64,000 nt of DNA from Caryophanon latum (GTDB taxonomy: Bacteria > Bacillota > Bacilli > Bacillales_A > Planococcaceae): the NCBI RefSeq assembly GCF_001700325.1, contig NZ_MATO01000002.1, forward strand, positions 1-64,000, in the 5' to 3' direction. A program made the translations under genes and the position numbers. The notes under the pieces are model-generated. The model made no database searches. It had not been told where the DNA came from and saw only the letters and a program-made list of their open reading frames with translations. Shown in pieces: positions 7,986 to 17,230 of the stretch. The first letter of the stretch is position 1. The number at the start of each line of letters is the position of its first letter.

Positions 7986-9110
7986 TTATTTGTAGAAGCG
8001 AGGAATTCTATTCGTGAAATTACACGGTACTTCGTAATTAATCGTCTGTAATCGCGCCGCCCACTCATCAAGTGTTACTGCTTCATTTCCTTGCTTACCA
8101 ATGAGCTGTACTGGTTCGCCTACTGGATATTTTTTTCGTAATAACACCATGCATTGATCCATGCAAATGCGTCCAACAATTGGCATTCGCTGCCCGTCAA
8201 TTAATACTTCCTGACCACCTAACTTGCGAATCATTCCATCCGCATAACCAATCGGCAATGTGCCAATCCAACAGCTTTCTTCTGCAACGAATGTCGCGCC
8301 GTAGCCTACTGAATCACCTGCTTGAATTTCCTTTACGTGCACGAGCTCTGTTTGTAATGATAATGCCGGCTGTAATGCAAACGGCTCAATCGATGAAACG
8401 TAGCTTGAAGGCGTTAAACCGTAAAGTGAAATGCCATAGCGTACTGCATCAAACTGCACCGATTGATCCTTAATAAGTGCTGCCGCTGTGTTGGATGCGT
8501 GCACATATGGTGGTCGTGTCGTAAGCGCATTGACAAGTTCTATAAACAATTGCACTTGCTTCGTAAATAATGACGCATTTTCCTCGTCAGCTGTTGCAAA
8601 ATGTGTGAAAATACCGTCAATCGTCATTGTCGGCTCGTTCACGATTGCTTGCTCAAGCGCCTTTAACTCATCTACCGTTCGAACACCGATGCGTCCCATT
8701 CCGCTATCGACTTTAATATGTAGCTTTAATGGCTGCATCATAGTATCGACGTAGCGCGCTGCTTGCTCTACCCACTCAGGAGAAAAAACCGTTAATGTAA
8801 TGCGTTGCTCCGCTGCGTAAGGCGCAAAATGAACCGGTGTTGCACCTAGCACTAAAATGTCTGTATGCGGATAATGTTTACGTATATGTAATGCTTCATC
8901 TGCTGTTGCAACTGCGAGCATCGTCGCACCTGCTTCAAGCGCCGCACCCGCGACTGCTACATCTCCATGACCGTACGCATTTGCTTTTACTACTGCAATA
9001 ATGCGTGTTGTCGGCTGAATATGCGCCTTTAAGTTACGGACATTTTGACGAATTGCCTCTAAATCAATGATTGCCTTTGTTGGTCGAAAGTACTGTTCTA
9101 CTGTCATCAA
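7986..9110 (-). CDS. alr: Alanine racemase
   Basis: 374 aa fold-type III PLP enzyme that interconverts L- and D-alanine for peptidoglycan. The PLP lysine is K42 in AVVKANAYGHG. The second catalytic base is Y270 in SVGYGATF. MCMDQ-like (RICMDQCMV) and RYGISLYG motifs are present. It is followed by the toxin-antitoxin pair as in B. subtilis. The ydcC lipoprotein gene that separates acpS and alr there is absent. Confidence 0.96.
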   Translation of the reverse strand: MMTVEQYFRPTKAIIDLEAIRQNVRNLKAHIQPTTRIIAVVKANAYGHGDVAVAGAALEAGATMLAVATADEALHIRKHYPHTDILVLGATPVHFAPYAAEQRITLTVFSPEWVEQAARYVDTMMQPLKLHIKVDSGMGRIGVRTVDELKALEQAIVNEPTMTIDGIFTHFATADEENASLFTKQVQLFIELVNALTTRPPYVHASNTAAALIKDQSVQFDAVRYGISLYGLTPSSYVSSIEPFALQPALSLQTELVHVKEIQAGDSVGYGATFVAEESCWIGTLPIGYADGMIRKLGGQEVLIDGQRMPIVGRICMDQCMVLLRKKYPVGEPVQLIGKQGNEAVTLDEWAARLQTINYEVPCNFTNRIPRFYK

Positions 9111-9203
9111 TATAACCTCTTTTTCACATACTTAAACGTGTAAGTAGTTTTTAATTTTAACGTTGCACCACCGATTCCTGCACAGCGTTTTCATTATTTT
9201 ACC

Positions 9204-9569
9204 TCACTCTACACAATGATGCATTAAAATAACTTGCGCAGCGGCGTACTGCTCACTATGTGTAATCGATACGAAGCCGCTGCTACGCTCACCTTTAAAA
9301 TAAAGCATCGGTGCCCCTAAATCATCTGGCAACACCTCGATGTCCGTAAATTCGCAGCCCGCGCGAATGCCTGTGCCGTTTGCTTTTGCATATGCTTCCT
9401 TTGCCGCAAATCGCCCTGCTAAAAACTCGATTTTGCGATGTGCCGATAACGTATCGTACAGCGCTTGCTCACGCGCCGTTAAAATACGAGCGATAAACTT
9501 CGGTGTGCGCGCTGCAATTTTTTCGATGCGGGCAAGCTCAGTAATATCTAAGCCAATTCCTTTAATCAT
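9204..9569 (-). CDS. acpS: Holo-[acyl-carrier-protein] synthase
   Basis: 121 aa, typical AcpS. It begins MIKGIGLDITELARIE with the magnesium-binding aspartate. It has FLAGRFAAKEAYAKANGTGI and a C-terminal VSITHSEQYAAAQVI. It transfers 4'-phosphopantetheine from CoA to acyl carrier protein. The ATG at 9569 has AAAGGAGG at ideal spacing, so the eight residues upstream of it are not used. Confidence 0.95.
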   Translation of the reverse strand: MIKGIGLDITELARIEKIAARTPKFIARILTAREQALYDTLSAHRKIEFLAGRFAAKEAYAKANGTGIRAGCEFTDIEVLPDDLGAPMLYFKGERSSGFVSITHSEQYAAAQVILMHHCVE

Positions 9570-9636
9570 ATAGCTCCTCCTTTCCAAGCGCATCTCGAAA
9601 ACGTTATACTATAAGAAAGAAATCGAGGTGGACATT

Positions 9637-10245
9637 TTGTTTAATCGTAGAGAAAATTTAAAGCAATATATAAAGCTATATCCTGTCGTTGCAACGCTGC
9701 TGTTTTTAAATATTGTCGTGCATGCATTGACGTATGTGCCAAATGTCGGCAACACTATTTTTAACTTCGGTGCCGGCGCAAACTTTTTAATTGCAGACGG
9801 TGAATATTGGCGGCTCATTACATCAATTTTTTTACACGGTGGCTTTTTGCACTTATTGTTTAACTGCTTTTCGCTGTACGTATTCGCCCCTGAGATGGAG
9901 CGTATTTTAGGTAAAGCGCGCTTCATTACATTGTATGCGATCGCCGGTCTTTTCGGAAACGTCGCAACGTATGTCTTTTTAGATTTACGTACGGTCAGTG
10001 TCGGTGCATCTGGTGCAATTTTTGGCGTATTCGGCGCATATGCAGCACTTGTATATTACACGCGTAAAACGATGCCAGCACTTCGCCAAATTATTTTACC
10101 GATCATCGTCATTAGTATTGTCATGACATTTTTACAACCAGGCGTAAACGTAGCAGCACATATTGGCGGTATCATTGTCGGCTTCTTGATCGGCTTAGCA
10201 TACTTGCATCCAAAGCGCATACTCGCATGGCGTCAAAAAAAATAG
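9637..10245 (+). CDS. Rhomboid family intramembrane serine protease
   Basis: About 202 aa with six predicted membrane segments. The catalytic serine sits in GASGAIFG, the catalytic histidine in AAHIGG, and an N-terminal HGGFLHLLFN loop is conserved in rhomboids. It is the positional counterpart of B. subtilis ydcA. A TTG at 9637 lies 5 bp after GAGGTGG and is my preferred start. A GTG at 9628 in frame is possible. It is divergent from acpS. Confidence 0.88.
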   Translation: MFNRRENLKQYIKLYPVVATLLFLNIVVHALTYVPNVGNTIFNFGAGANFLIADGEYWRLITSIFLHGGFLHLLFNCFSLYVFAPEMERILGKARFITLYAIAGLFGNVATYVFLDLRTVSVGASGAIFGVFGAYAALVYYTRKTMPALRQIILPIIVISIVMTFLQPGVNVAAHIGGIIVGFLIGLAYLHPKRILAWRQKK

Positions 10246-10246
10246 T

Positions 10247-10284
10247 AAAAGAGGTGAGCGACATTTTCGCTCACCTCTTTTTTA
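10247..10284. terminator. Bidirectional terminator between the rhomboid gene and ydbT
   Basis: AAAAGAGGTGAGCGA and TCGCTCACCTCTTTT form a perfect 15-bp stem with a short loop and T-tracts on both strands. It serves the two convergent genes. Confidence 0.9.
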
Positions 10285-11778
10285 TTGCTCTATTTCATCA
10301 CGTCGCTCGCGTTCAAACCAGCTCAATAATTCGTCGGCATGTTGCGATTCAATATGCATCGCTGTCGAACTAGAGCCACCAAATCCTGACATGACTGTGA
10401 CACCGACTGACGCAACGTCGCGACGCTGTTCAAAATAGCTTTGGCGCGCTTCCATCGATTGAATGCGATTTTTGTGCACAATAAATGTCGTTCTACTTAA
10501 AAAGCGAGAGCGAATCGTCAGCTGCGAATCATCAATCGCAAACGCCGCGCTACGCCATTGCCAACGACCGAGCAGCATAAATGCCACAATAAGCAAGATC
10601 GAAAATAGCCCGTATGGATAAAAGAAATAGCTAAGTGCCGCAATAATTGGCACGACGTACACTAAATCGAAGCGGTAAAAAAATGGAATCGCGCGCTTCG
10701 GTGAACTTGTCATCGGCGTGTCGATCGTATACTGCGGCAGCACATGCGCTAGCTTTCCAGCAATTTCGTTACGCTTAATGAGCGGAAATAAATTCATTTT
10801 CGATGCAATTTTATTGTCGTCGTCACCGCCTGATGCACTTTCAACTAAAACGGTCGCATAGCCAAACGGTTGACGCAGCGGATTTTCAACGATGCGAATG
10901 CCTTGTATGCGTGACAGCGGAATCGTCGTACGCTTTTTTTCGAGCAGCCCGCGCGTAATGATCATTTTGCCATCTTGCTCCACTACTTTGAAATTGTAGT
11001 AATTAACGAACGTCATTAACACTGAAATGAGCCACGTAATAATAAACGCCGCCGCAATGACTGACGCAAGGAGCGCAAAGCCGATGCTCACAACGCTCGA
11101 AATTTCTTTGTAAATTTTTTCATATGGAATGTACGCGCTCACCTGTGAAAAAATGGCTAAAATACCAGCAAGCACGACACCGACACCACCAGACGTTGAT
11201 GCAAGTAAAATTAAATCTTTTTTGTCCATCGCATGAATAACATGTTCTCGTACAACAGTTTCTTCTGCTACGATTTCCATCCCTTGCTCATCGACAATGA
11301 CTGCTTGCAATCGTTTTTTCGCTTCCTTCATTTCACGCTCGATGCGGTTCGCTTGCTCACGCGTAATGGCTGTTAGTGAAATTTCTGCCTCCGTCGAGTT
11401 ACCTGCCGTTTCAATGTCGACCGCAACAAGCTTAAACATGCGATGAAAAATACCTTCTTTATAGTTTAAGCTTTGAATGCGCTCAAACGGTACGTATCGT
11501 TTTTTCTTCACGAACAAGCCATACTCAACGCGCAGCTCGTCGTCTTCAAACCAATACATGTACGTGCGCCACTTCACAACCCCGATATATAACACAAAAA
11601 TGAGCGCCACCCCTAAAAACAATTTCGGAATTAAGCTCGGCCAAAAATCAGGGTCGTTCGGGTTAATGACGATGCCACCACTCGTAATAATGATGATGAT
11701 AAACGGCAGTAGCAACTCCTTTAGCCCTTTAAAAAAGTTAATCAGTGCAGATACAGGATGCAGTCGATATTTAAACAT
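10282..11778 (-). CDS. ydbT: PH-domain (bPH2) membrane protein YdbT
   Basis: 498 aa with several paired membrane segments and three bPH2-type domains. The repeated pattern is a hydrophobic pair followed by FEDDELRVEYGLFVKKKRYVPFERIQSL, then similar blocks near ARGLLEKKRTTIPLSRIQGIR-like and SRTTFIVHKNRIQSME. The molecular role is not well established, and in B. subtilis the pair YdbS/YdbT has been linked to resistance to antimicrobial compounds. It starts 8 bp inside the end of ydbS, so the two are coupled. Confidence 0.9.
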   Translation of the reverse strand: MFKYRLHPVSALINFFKGLKELLLPFIIIIITSGGIVINPNDPDFWPSLIPKLFLGVALIFVLYIGVVKWRTYMYWFEDDELRVEYGLFVKKKRYVPFERIQSLNYKEGIFHRMFKLVAVDIETAGNSTEAEISLTAITREQANRIEREMKEAKKRLQAVIVDEQGMEIVAEETVVREHVIHAMDKKDLILLASTSGGVGVVLAGILAIFSQVSAYIPYEKIYKEISSVVSIGFALLASVIAAAFIITWLISVLMTFVNYYNFKVVEQDGKMIITRGLLEKKRTTIPLSRIQGIRIVENPLRQPFGYATVLVESASGGDDDNKIASKMNLFPLIKRNEIAGKLAHVLPQYTIDTPMTSSPKRAIPFFYRFDLVYVVPIIAALSYFFYPYGLFSILLIVAFMLLGRWQWRSAAFAIDDSQLTIRSRFLSRTTFIVHKNRIQSMEARQSYFEQRRDVASVGVTVMSGFGGSSSTAMHIESQHADELLSWFERERRDEIEQ

Positions 11779-12250
11779 CTTCTTCCGCCACCCTTGCTAG
11801 CAGCGAAATACGTTGGCGTAGCTCATCTGCTTCCTTTGTAATAAGCGCTGGAATTTCGTGCGTCGTTGCGGCTGTTGAAATCGAAATGTTCGCTAAGTCA
11901 TAACGCTTTAAAATCGGACCTTGTGCGACGTCAACGTGCTGTACGCGCACCATCGGAATTAACGTACGTTTAATGACGAACAAGCCGTGCTGCACCTCGA
12001 TTTCTTGCTCACGTACTTCATAGCGCCAACGTTCCCAGCGCAGCTTCGGAAATAAGTAAATGCTAAAAATAGCGGATAACATCGGCAAGCCGAACCAAAT
12101 AATATGTAACCACGGTGACCAATCAAACATTTTTGTCAAAATTGCCATTACTAAGCCGACTAACAAAAGTATAGCTGTTTGAATCGAGCCGTACACACGC
12201 CAAACGGTTAATGCTTTACGTGCGATTTGAAATGCAGGTGGATTTCTCAT
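11771..12250 (-). CDS. ydbS: PH-domain (bPH2) membrane protein YdbS
   Basis: 159 aa with two membrane segments (about 20-40 and 48-67) and one bPH2 domain (VREQEIEVQHGLFVIKRTLIPMVRVQHV). It precedes and overlaps ydbT as in B. subtilis, which suggests one complex at the membrane. The upstream gap to cshA is 462 bp and contains a repeat. Confidence 0.9.
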   Translation of the reverse strand: MRNPPAFQIARKALTVWRVYGSIQTAILLLVGLVMAILTKMFDWSPWLHIIWFGLPMLSAIFSIYLFPKLRWERWRYEVREQEIEVQHGLFVIKRTLIPMVRVQHVDVAQGPILKRYDLANISISTAATTHEIPALITKEADELRQRISLLARVAEEDV

Positions 12251-12334
12251 AAATTCACGTCCTCTCTAAGCTTAGTATACGATGTTTCAGCACGTTTTGT
12301 TTCATGATGTACGTTTCAATGAAGTTCAAACTGA

Positions 12335-12550
12335 ATAATCGGCTAAACGCACATTGCGACTCGCTTTCCTAGGGCTCGGCGGCGAACACGATGTTGGTCA
12401 TGAAGGTGGTGCCATACGGACGTGGCGCTCATCACCTTCCTCAAGCCTTCGCACCGCTCATGCTTCGCGGTTTACGGGGTCTTGAGGCACGAGCTGTTCC
12501 CCAAGGAGTCTCACCGCGTGCGTCCGCCATGAACATAGCACTTCATTTCA
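12335..12550 (+). repeat. Dispersed repeat core (A-type shell carrying the B-type stem)
   Basis: It contains GACTCGCTTTCCTAGGGCTCGG, CGAACACGATGTTGGTCATG, a GAAGGTGGT ... ATCACCTTC stem, CTCAAGCC, CCGC...GCGG, CGGGGTCTTGAGGCACGAGC and CCCCAAGGAGTCTC. It is most similar to 48713-48908. The terminal repeats are decayed and no target duplication is seen. The rest of this 462-bp gap holds only the cshA terminator. Confidence 0.75.
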
Positions 12551-12656
12551 GAAAATTGTTCAAAAAAGATTCAATGGAATAACGTTAACTAGCGTGACAC
12601 AAAAATCTCATACTACGCTCACGTAAAGCCTACCTCACACATCCATCATAGAGCAT

Positions 12657-12702
12657 AAAAAAAGGGCTGTGCGAAAGCCATTTGACTTTCACACAACCCT
12701 TG
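12657..12702 (-). terminator. cshA terminator
   Basis: On the minus strand AAGGGTTGTG-GAAAG-type arms pair with CTTTC-CACAGCCCTT and are followed by a T-tract, just past the cshA stop. Confidence 0.8.
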
Positions 12703-12712
12703 ATATTGAAAA

Positions 12713-14275
12713 TTATTCGCTACGCTCGCGACGACGACGGCCTGCGCCACCATCGTTACGACGATCTCCGCGTGGTGCTGAGCTTGAAGGTGCACCTGCA
12801 CGGTCGTTACGGCGTTCTCCACCGCGACCTGCACCGCCGCCATCACGACGACGATCTCCGCTGCGACCTGCTGGACGACGATCGCCACCGCGACCACCTG
12901 ATGAACGGCCACCGTTACCACCACGACCTCCGCCACCTTGACGATCACGACGCATTGGTAATGGACGCTCTTCTGTAATTGATACAGCTGTTGCATCTGG
13001 CTCGTTTGTTACTAGTTTTAACGCTGCAGCTACTAATGCAACTGGATCGTTGTCTGCTAATAATTGCTCAGCAAGTACTTTGTAGCTAGATAAATCTGCT
13101 TCGTGTACGTGCGATAATAATGTGTCCATTGCTTCTTGTTGTTTACCAACAAGCGCTTCTTCTTTTGAAGGTGGACGTAAAGGTGTCATACGTTTTTTCG
13201 TTGTTTCTTCAACGATGCGTAAGTAACCCATTTCACGTGGTGTTACGAATGTTACAGCTAAACCTGATTTACCAGCACGGCCAGTACGTCCAATACGGTG
13301 AACGTATGATTCTGGATCTTGTGGAATATCGAAGTTGTATACGTGTGTTACACCAGAAATATCTAAACCACGAGCTGCTACGTCTGTCGCAACAAGAATT
13401 TGGATTTTGTTTTCTTTGAACTGACGTAATACTGACATACGTTTCGCTTGAGAAAGGTCTCCGTGAATACCTTCTGCAGAGTGACCACGTTGCGTTAATG
13501 CTTGAGATAACTCGTCAACACGGCGTTTTGTACGACCGAAAATGATAGCTAACTCTGGCTTTTGAACGTCGATTAAGTTTGATAAAATATCAAATTTCTC
13601 ACGCTCAGTTGATTTTACGAAGAACTGCTCAATGTTTTCCATTGTTAATTCTTTCGCTTGAATTTTTACGATTTCAGGATTTTTCATGAATGTCTCTGCA
13701 ATTTTACGGATTGCTGGAGGCATTGTCGCTGAAAATAGTAATGTTTGGCGCTCTTCTGGAACGTTTTCTAAGATGGCATTAATGTCATCAATGAAGCCCA
13801 TGTTTAACATTTCGTCCGCTTCGTCTAATACAAGCGTTTGTACATCTTCTAATTTTAACGTACGACGGTTAATATGATCTTGAATACGACCTGGAGTACC
13901 TACGATGATTTGAGGTTTATTTTTTAATGCGCGGATTTGACGACCAATTTCTTGACCACCGTACACTGATAATAATTTCACACGTTTATCGTAACCAATT
14001 TTGTATAGCTCCTCTGAAACTTGGATTGCTAATTCACGAGTTGGTGCGATTACTAATGCTTGGACATTAGGGTTTTTCGGGTCAATTTTTTCGATTAATG
14101 GAATACCGAACGCTGCAGTTTTACCTGTACCTGTTTGCGCTTGACCTAATACGTCACGGCCTGCCATTGCGAATTGAATTGTACCTTCTTGGATTGGTGT
14201 TGCTTCCTCGAATCCCATACGCTTTACTGAGCGGATTGTAGATTCACTAATGTTTAATTCTGAAAAATTTGTCAA
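12713..14275 (-). CDS. cshA: DEAD-box ATP-dependent RNA helicase CshA
   Basis: About 520 aa. It has the Q motif (GFEEATPIQ), Walker [31 protein letters not shown], and [13 protein letters not shown] in the second RecA domain. The C-terminus is a basic arginine-glycine-rich tail ([15 protein letters not shown] and similar). It unwinds RNA in mRNA turnover and cold adaptation. The start is probably the TTG at 14275, nine bases after AAGGAG. A TTG three codons upstream is too close to the site. A 200-nt leader precedes it. Confidence 0.95.
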   Translation of the reverse strand: MTNFSELNISESTIRSVKRMGFEEATPIQEGTIQFAMAGRDVLGQAQTGTGKTAAFGIPLIEKIDPKNPNVQALVIAPTRELAIQVSEELYKIGYDKRVKLLSVYGGQEIGRQIRALKNKPQIIVGTPGRIQDHINRRTLKLEDVQTLVLDEADEMLNMGFIDDINAILENVPEERQTLLFSATMPPAIRKIAETFMKNPEIVKIQAKELTMENIEQFFVKSTEREKFDILSNLIDVQKPELAIIFGRTKRRVDELSQALTQRGHSAEGIHGDLSQAKRMSVLRQFKENKIQILVATDVAARGLDISGVTHVYNFDIPQDPESYVHRIGRTGRAGKSGLAVTFVTPREMGYLRIVEETTKKRMTPLRPPSKEEALVGKQQEAMDTLLSHVHEADLSSYKVLAEQLLADNDPVALVAAALKLVTNEPDATAVSITEERPLPMRRDRQGGGGRGGNGGRSSGGRGGDRRPAGRSGDRRRDGGGAGRGGERRNDRAGAPSSSAPRGDRRNDGGAGRRRRERSE

Positions 14276-14501
14276 ACTTCTCAATCTCCTTTTTTCCTTT
14301 AAGTTGACAAATGGTTACATTTTCAGATGAATTGTCGGCAAACTTCGAGCCTGTATGTGGAACGTTTCCGTTACGTAAAAATTCTCTGTCTAAAAAACGC
14401 AGAGCCGTCTTATATGAAAGGGAAAGCCCGGTCTTTGCCGGACGGTTTAATTCTTACTTACTTAAGTTTCGTTACTAAAATAAGCATGAAACCGTATGTT
14501 C
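14276..14501 (-). other. Leader region of cshA with GC-rich hairpin
   Basis: Between the upstream terminator and the cshA start there is about 225 bp without a gene. On the minus strand CCGTC and GACGG flank a CCGG-CAAAGA-CCGG hairpin. A CTCTG/CAGAG pair around GCGTTTTTTAGA follows. This could be a long structured 5' leader, as is common for cold-responsive helicase genes, but no known riboswitch is recognised. Confidence 0.35.
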
Positions 14502-14539
14502 AAAAAAAAGCACCCTTCAATCAAAATGAACTGAAGAGT
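14502..14539 (-). terminator. Terminator downstream of the esterase gene
   Basis: On the minus strand ACTCTTCA and TGAAGGGT pair (one G-T) around a 12-nt loop and are followed by GC and eight Ts. It lies about 110 bp past the esterase stop. Confidence 0.7.
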
Positions 14540-14647
14540 CTTCGCACAAAATGTATCCATTGCTTTTATTAGAATAGCACGCTTTAGAATACGTTGCAAC
14601 GATAATGATTCGTTCTAGCCGCTTTCTTAATGTTCAGATATATCCAA

Positions 14648-15340
14648 CTATTGTAAAAAACGATACACCTCATGGAACCATGCCTCACAATCGGAGCTGT
14701 AACAAATGTGATGCTTTCCTTTTTCCGAAACGTATAACCGCTTCTCACTGCACTGTAACGTTTCGTACAATAACATCGCCGTCTTTTTCGGCACGATGCC
14801 ATCAAGTGCCCCTTGTACGATGAATGTCGGCGTCGTCACCGTCCGATAAAATGGCTTTACGACTGCGACGAGCTTCATAAATTCAAACGTCGAGCGAATC
14901 GGCACGTCGCGTAGCTTTGAGGCGTAGCGAATAAATACTTCATTTTCTTTTAGCGTGCGTCGGTAAAAATGGCCAGCTAAGTCGCGCAAATCCGCTACGA
15001 GCTGCACAGGGCTAACGTATTTTAACGCCGCACTTAGTAGCACGAGCTTTTCAATACGGTAGCGTTTTGCTAAATAAAGCGCAATGAGCCCACCCATTGA
15101 AAAGCCGACGACGATAATGCGATCGACACGCTTTGCTAAGTCGCGATACGCAAGCTCGGCCGTCATAAGCCATTCTTTATGCGTATGTCCGCGCATCGAC
15201 AGCTTCTCGCCGTGTCCTGGCAATGTCGGTGTAACGATTTCCCAGTCGGTATGTTGCTCCAAGTAGTTTGCAAATGGTGCGACTTCGTACGGACCGCCGC
15301 TAAAGCCATGTATGCATAGTACGCCTGTCTTCATCCACAT
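14648..15340 (-). CDS. Alpha/beta hydrolase (carboxylesterase-like)
   Basis: 230 aa single-domain alpha/beta hydrolase. It has the oxyanion segment CIHGFSGGPYE, the nucleophile elbow VGFSMGGL (Ser near residue 89), a late aspartate in QGALDGIVP and a histidine in KGKHHICY. Size and motifs fit the monoacylglycerol lipase / carboxylesterase (Est30-like) group that hydrolyses short acyl esters in the cytoplasm. The ATG at 15340 follows AAGGGAG. It is separated from murF by a terminator and a family A repeat. Confidence 0.85.
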   Translation of the reverse strand: MWMKTGVLCIHGFSGGPYEVAPFANYLEQHTDWEIVTPTLPGHGEKLSMRGHTHKEWLMTAELAYRDLAKRVDRIIVVGFSMGGLIALYLAKRYRIEKLVLLSAALKYVSPVQLVADLRDLAGHFYRRTLKENEVFIRYASKLRDVPIRSTFEFMKLVAVVKPFYRTVTTPTFIVQGALDGIVPKKTAMLLYETLQCSEKRLYVSEKGKHHICYSSDCEAWFHEVYRFLQ

Positions 15341-15540
15341 TTTCTCCCTTCTCATCTTCAATGTTGCTCTCCACGCCGAGGCACGCTTTCTGCAAACATT
15401 CCCCTCTCGTTACGAGCAATTTAAACAAACCGATGTAACATATACCGTGCCATCTACAGAAGGTGTTCACTACGTTCATACGACATGTTTCACGTCAGCT
15501 ATTAATATATATAGACTTTTCATCACAACACTAAGTTCCA

Positions 15541-15796
15541 TATACTTATCACCCGTGTTGATTAGCACATTCAACTGGCAGTTCGCGTATTGCGGCTCGC
15601 TTTCCTGGGGCTCGGCTCAAGCCTCCGCACCGCTCCTACGTCGCGGCTTACGGGGTCTTGAGGCACGAGCTTTTCCCCAAGGAGTCTCGCCGCACGCTCC
15701 CATGCCACTACAATGCTGCATTCATGTCAGTTTTGCTACTGAAAACAACAGATTCAGCTTTATAAAAATGGCTAATCAACAGACCTGTATACTTAT
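15541..15796 (+). repeat. Family A element, complete, with 9-bp target duplication
   Basis: The element is 15550-15787 (238 bp). It starts CACCCGTGTTGATTAGC and ends GCTAATCAACAGACCTG, an imperfect inverted repeat. TATACTTAT is present directly before (15541-15549) and after (15788-15796), a perfect 9-bp duplication. The interior has GCTCGCTTTCCTGGGGCTCGG, CTCAAGCCTCC, CCGC...GCGG and GGGGTCTTGAG. It sits against the T-tract of the murF terminator. Confidence 0.92.
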
Positions 15797-15797
15797 A

Positions 15798-15848
15798 GAA
15801 AAAAGCTGTGCGAAAGCCTCGTTTGACTTTCAGCACAGCTGTTATTGT
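15798..15848 (-). terminator. murF terminator
   Basis: On the minus strand AGCTGTGC-GAAAG pairs with CTTTC-GCACAGCT and is followed by six Ts. The A element begins only a few bases beyond the T-tract. Confidence 0.8.
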
Positions 15849-15851
15849 TAT

Positions 15852-17216
15852 TTATTGAAACGCTTCAATGACGCGCTCTAGCTTCATACCGCGGCTTGCT
15901 TTTACAAGAACGACGCTATTTTTTCCTGCTTGCTCACGAATGCGCTCGATCATTGGTGCGACGTCCTCGCTATGCAACACGCGCTCACCAAGTGTCGGCA
16001 ATAATGCATCATACAATGCTTTCATCCGTGGACCGTATAAGCATACACCTGCTACTTTGTCCGCTTCGATGCTTTCGGCAATCGATGCGTGGAATGTTAG
16101 CTCATCGTCGCCAAGTTCGAGCATATCGCCAAGCACGAGCCATTTTTCATCGCGCAGCGTCGTCGTTTTCATAAAGTCAATCGCTGCCTTCATCGATGTC
16201 GGTGCGGCATTGTACGCATCGTTAATGAACAACGTATGCGCCGTATCGATTAGCTGCATGCGCATATCCGTTAGCACGACTTGCGCAAGACTCGCACGAA
16301 TTTGTTCATCTGTTAAACGTAAATGATTCGCAATGAGCATTGTGCTAAGCGTATTTTTCACTTGATGCTTACCGAGCACTGAGATGAAATACTCACCGTT
16401 TACGACACCGCTCGCCTCAAACTGACTGCCGTTATCGACTGTCGTAATGTTCGATGCTGTTTGAGCATGAGCGCCGTCAAAGCCAAAGCTTACGTATTCG
16501 ATGTCGTCGCGGCTTGCACTTGCTACAAGCTCGGCAAGAAGTGGCTCGTCACCGTCGTAAAACAGCTTGCCACCAGGAAGGAGCCCATCGACAATTTCAA
16601 ACTTCGCCTTTGCGATGCCTGCGCGTGAACCTAAATCTTGCATATGCGCCTCACCAATGTTTGTAATGACTGCTAAATGCGGGCGTGCAAGCTTCGTTAA
16701 AAATTCAATTTCGCCAAAGCCGCTCATGCCCATTTCGAGCACCGCAATTTCTGTATCTTCATCAAGACGTAAAATCGTAATCGGTAAGCCTAGCTGATTA
16801 TTAAAGTTACCGATCGTTTTTTGTACTTTATAAAACGGTGCAAGTGCGCCCGCTAAAATGTCCTTTGATGACGTTTTGCCGTTTGAGCCGGTAATGCCGA
16901 TAAACGTTGCGTTATGCTCGGCACGGTATGCACGCGCCATTTGTTGCAGCGCTTCTTCTGCATCGTCGACGAAAATTAACGGTACGTTTGCTGGTGGGTT
17001 CGGCTCATCTTTTAACCAAAGTGACGCCACTGCCCCTTGCTCGAACGCTTTTTCAACGAAGCGGTGACCGTTCGTTTGCTCACCACGAAATGGAATGAAT
17101 AAATCGCCTTGCTCAATCGTTCGTGTATCGATCGACACGCCTGTTACTACGACGTCACCGAACGATTGATTTTCAATGTTTAGCCATGCTGCTAATTGCT
17201 GAACTGTCTTTTTCAC
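15852..17216 (-). CDS. murF: UDP-N-acetylmuramoyl-tripeptide--D-alanyl-D-alanine ligase
   Basis: 454 aa Mur ligase. The ATP-binding loop is GITGSNGKTSSKD at about residue 110. It also has LEMGMSGFGEIE, TNIGEAHM and the C-terminal domain motif FINDAYNAAPTSMKAA. It adds D-Ala-D-Ala to the UDP-MurNAc-tripeptide, the last cytoplasmic precursor step. The start is GTG with GAGGG upstream. It begins 14 bp after ddl, whose product supplies its substrate. Confidence 0.96.
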   Translation of the reverse strand: MKKTVQQLAAWLNIENQSFGDVVVTGVSIDTRTIEQGDLFIPFRGEQTNGHRFVEKAFEQGAVASLWLKDEPNPPANVPLIFVDDAEEALQQMARAYRAEHNATFIGITGSNGKTSSKDILAGALAPFYKVQKTIGNFNNQLGLPITILRLDEDTEIAVLEMGMSGFGEIEFLTKLARPHLAVITNIGEAHMQDLGSRAGIAKAKFEIVDGLLPGGKLFYDGDEPLLAELVASASRDDIEYVSFGFDGAHAQTASNITTVDNGSQFEASGVVNGEYFISVLGKHQVKNTLSTMLIANHLRLTDEQIRASLAQVVLTDMRMQLIDTAHTLFINDAYNAAPTSMKAAIDFMKTTTLRDEKWLVLGDMLELGDDELTFHASIAESIEADKVAGVCLYGPRMKALYDALLPTLGERVLHSEDVAPMIERIREQAGKNSVVLVKASRGMKLERVIEAFQ

Positions 17217-17230
17217 GAGTAAACCCTCAC

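Noticed and set aside
12669-12978. Plus-strand frames rich in Arg/Pro/His opposite the cshA tail
   Set aside because: They are shadows of the arginine-glycine-rich C-terminus of CshA on the other strand.
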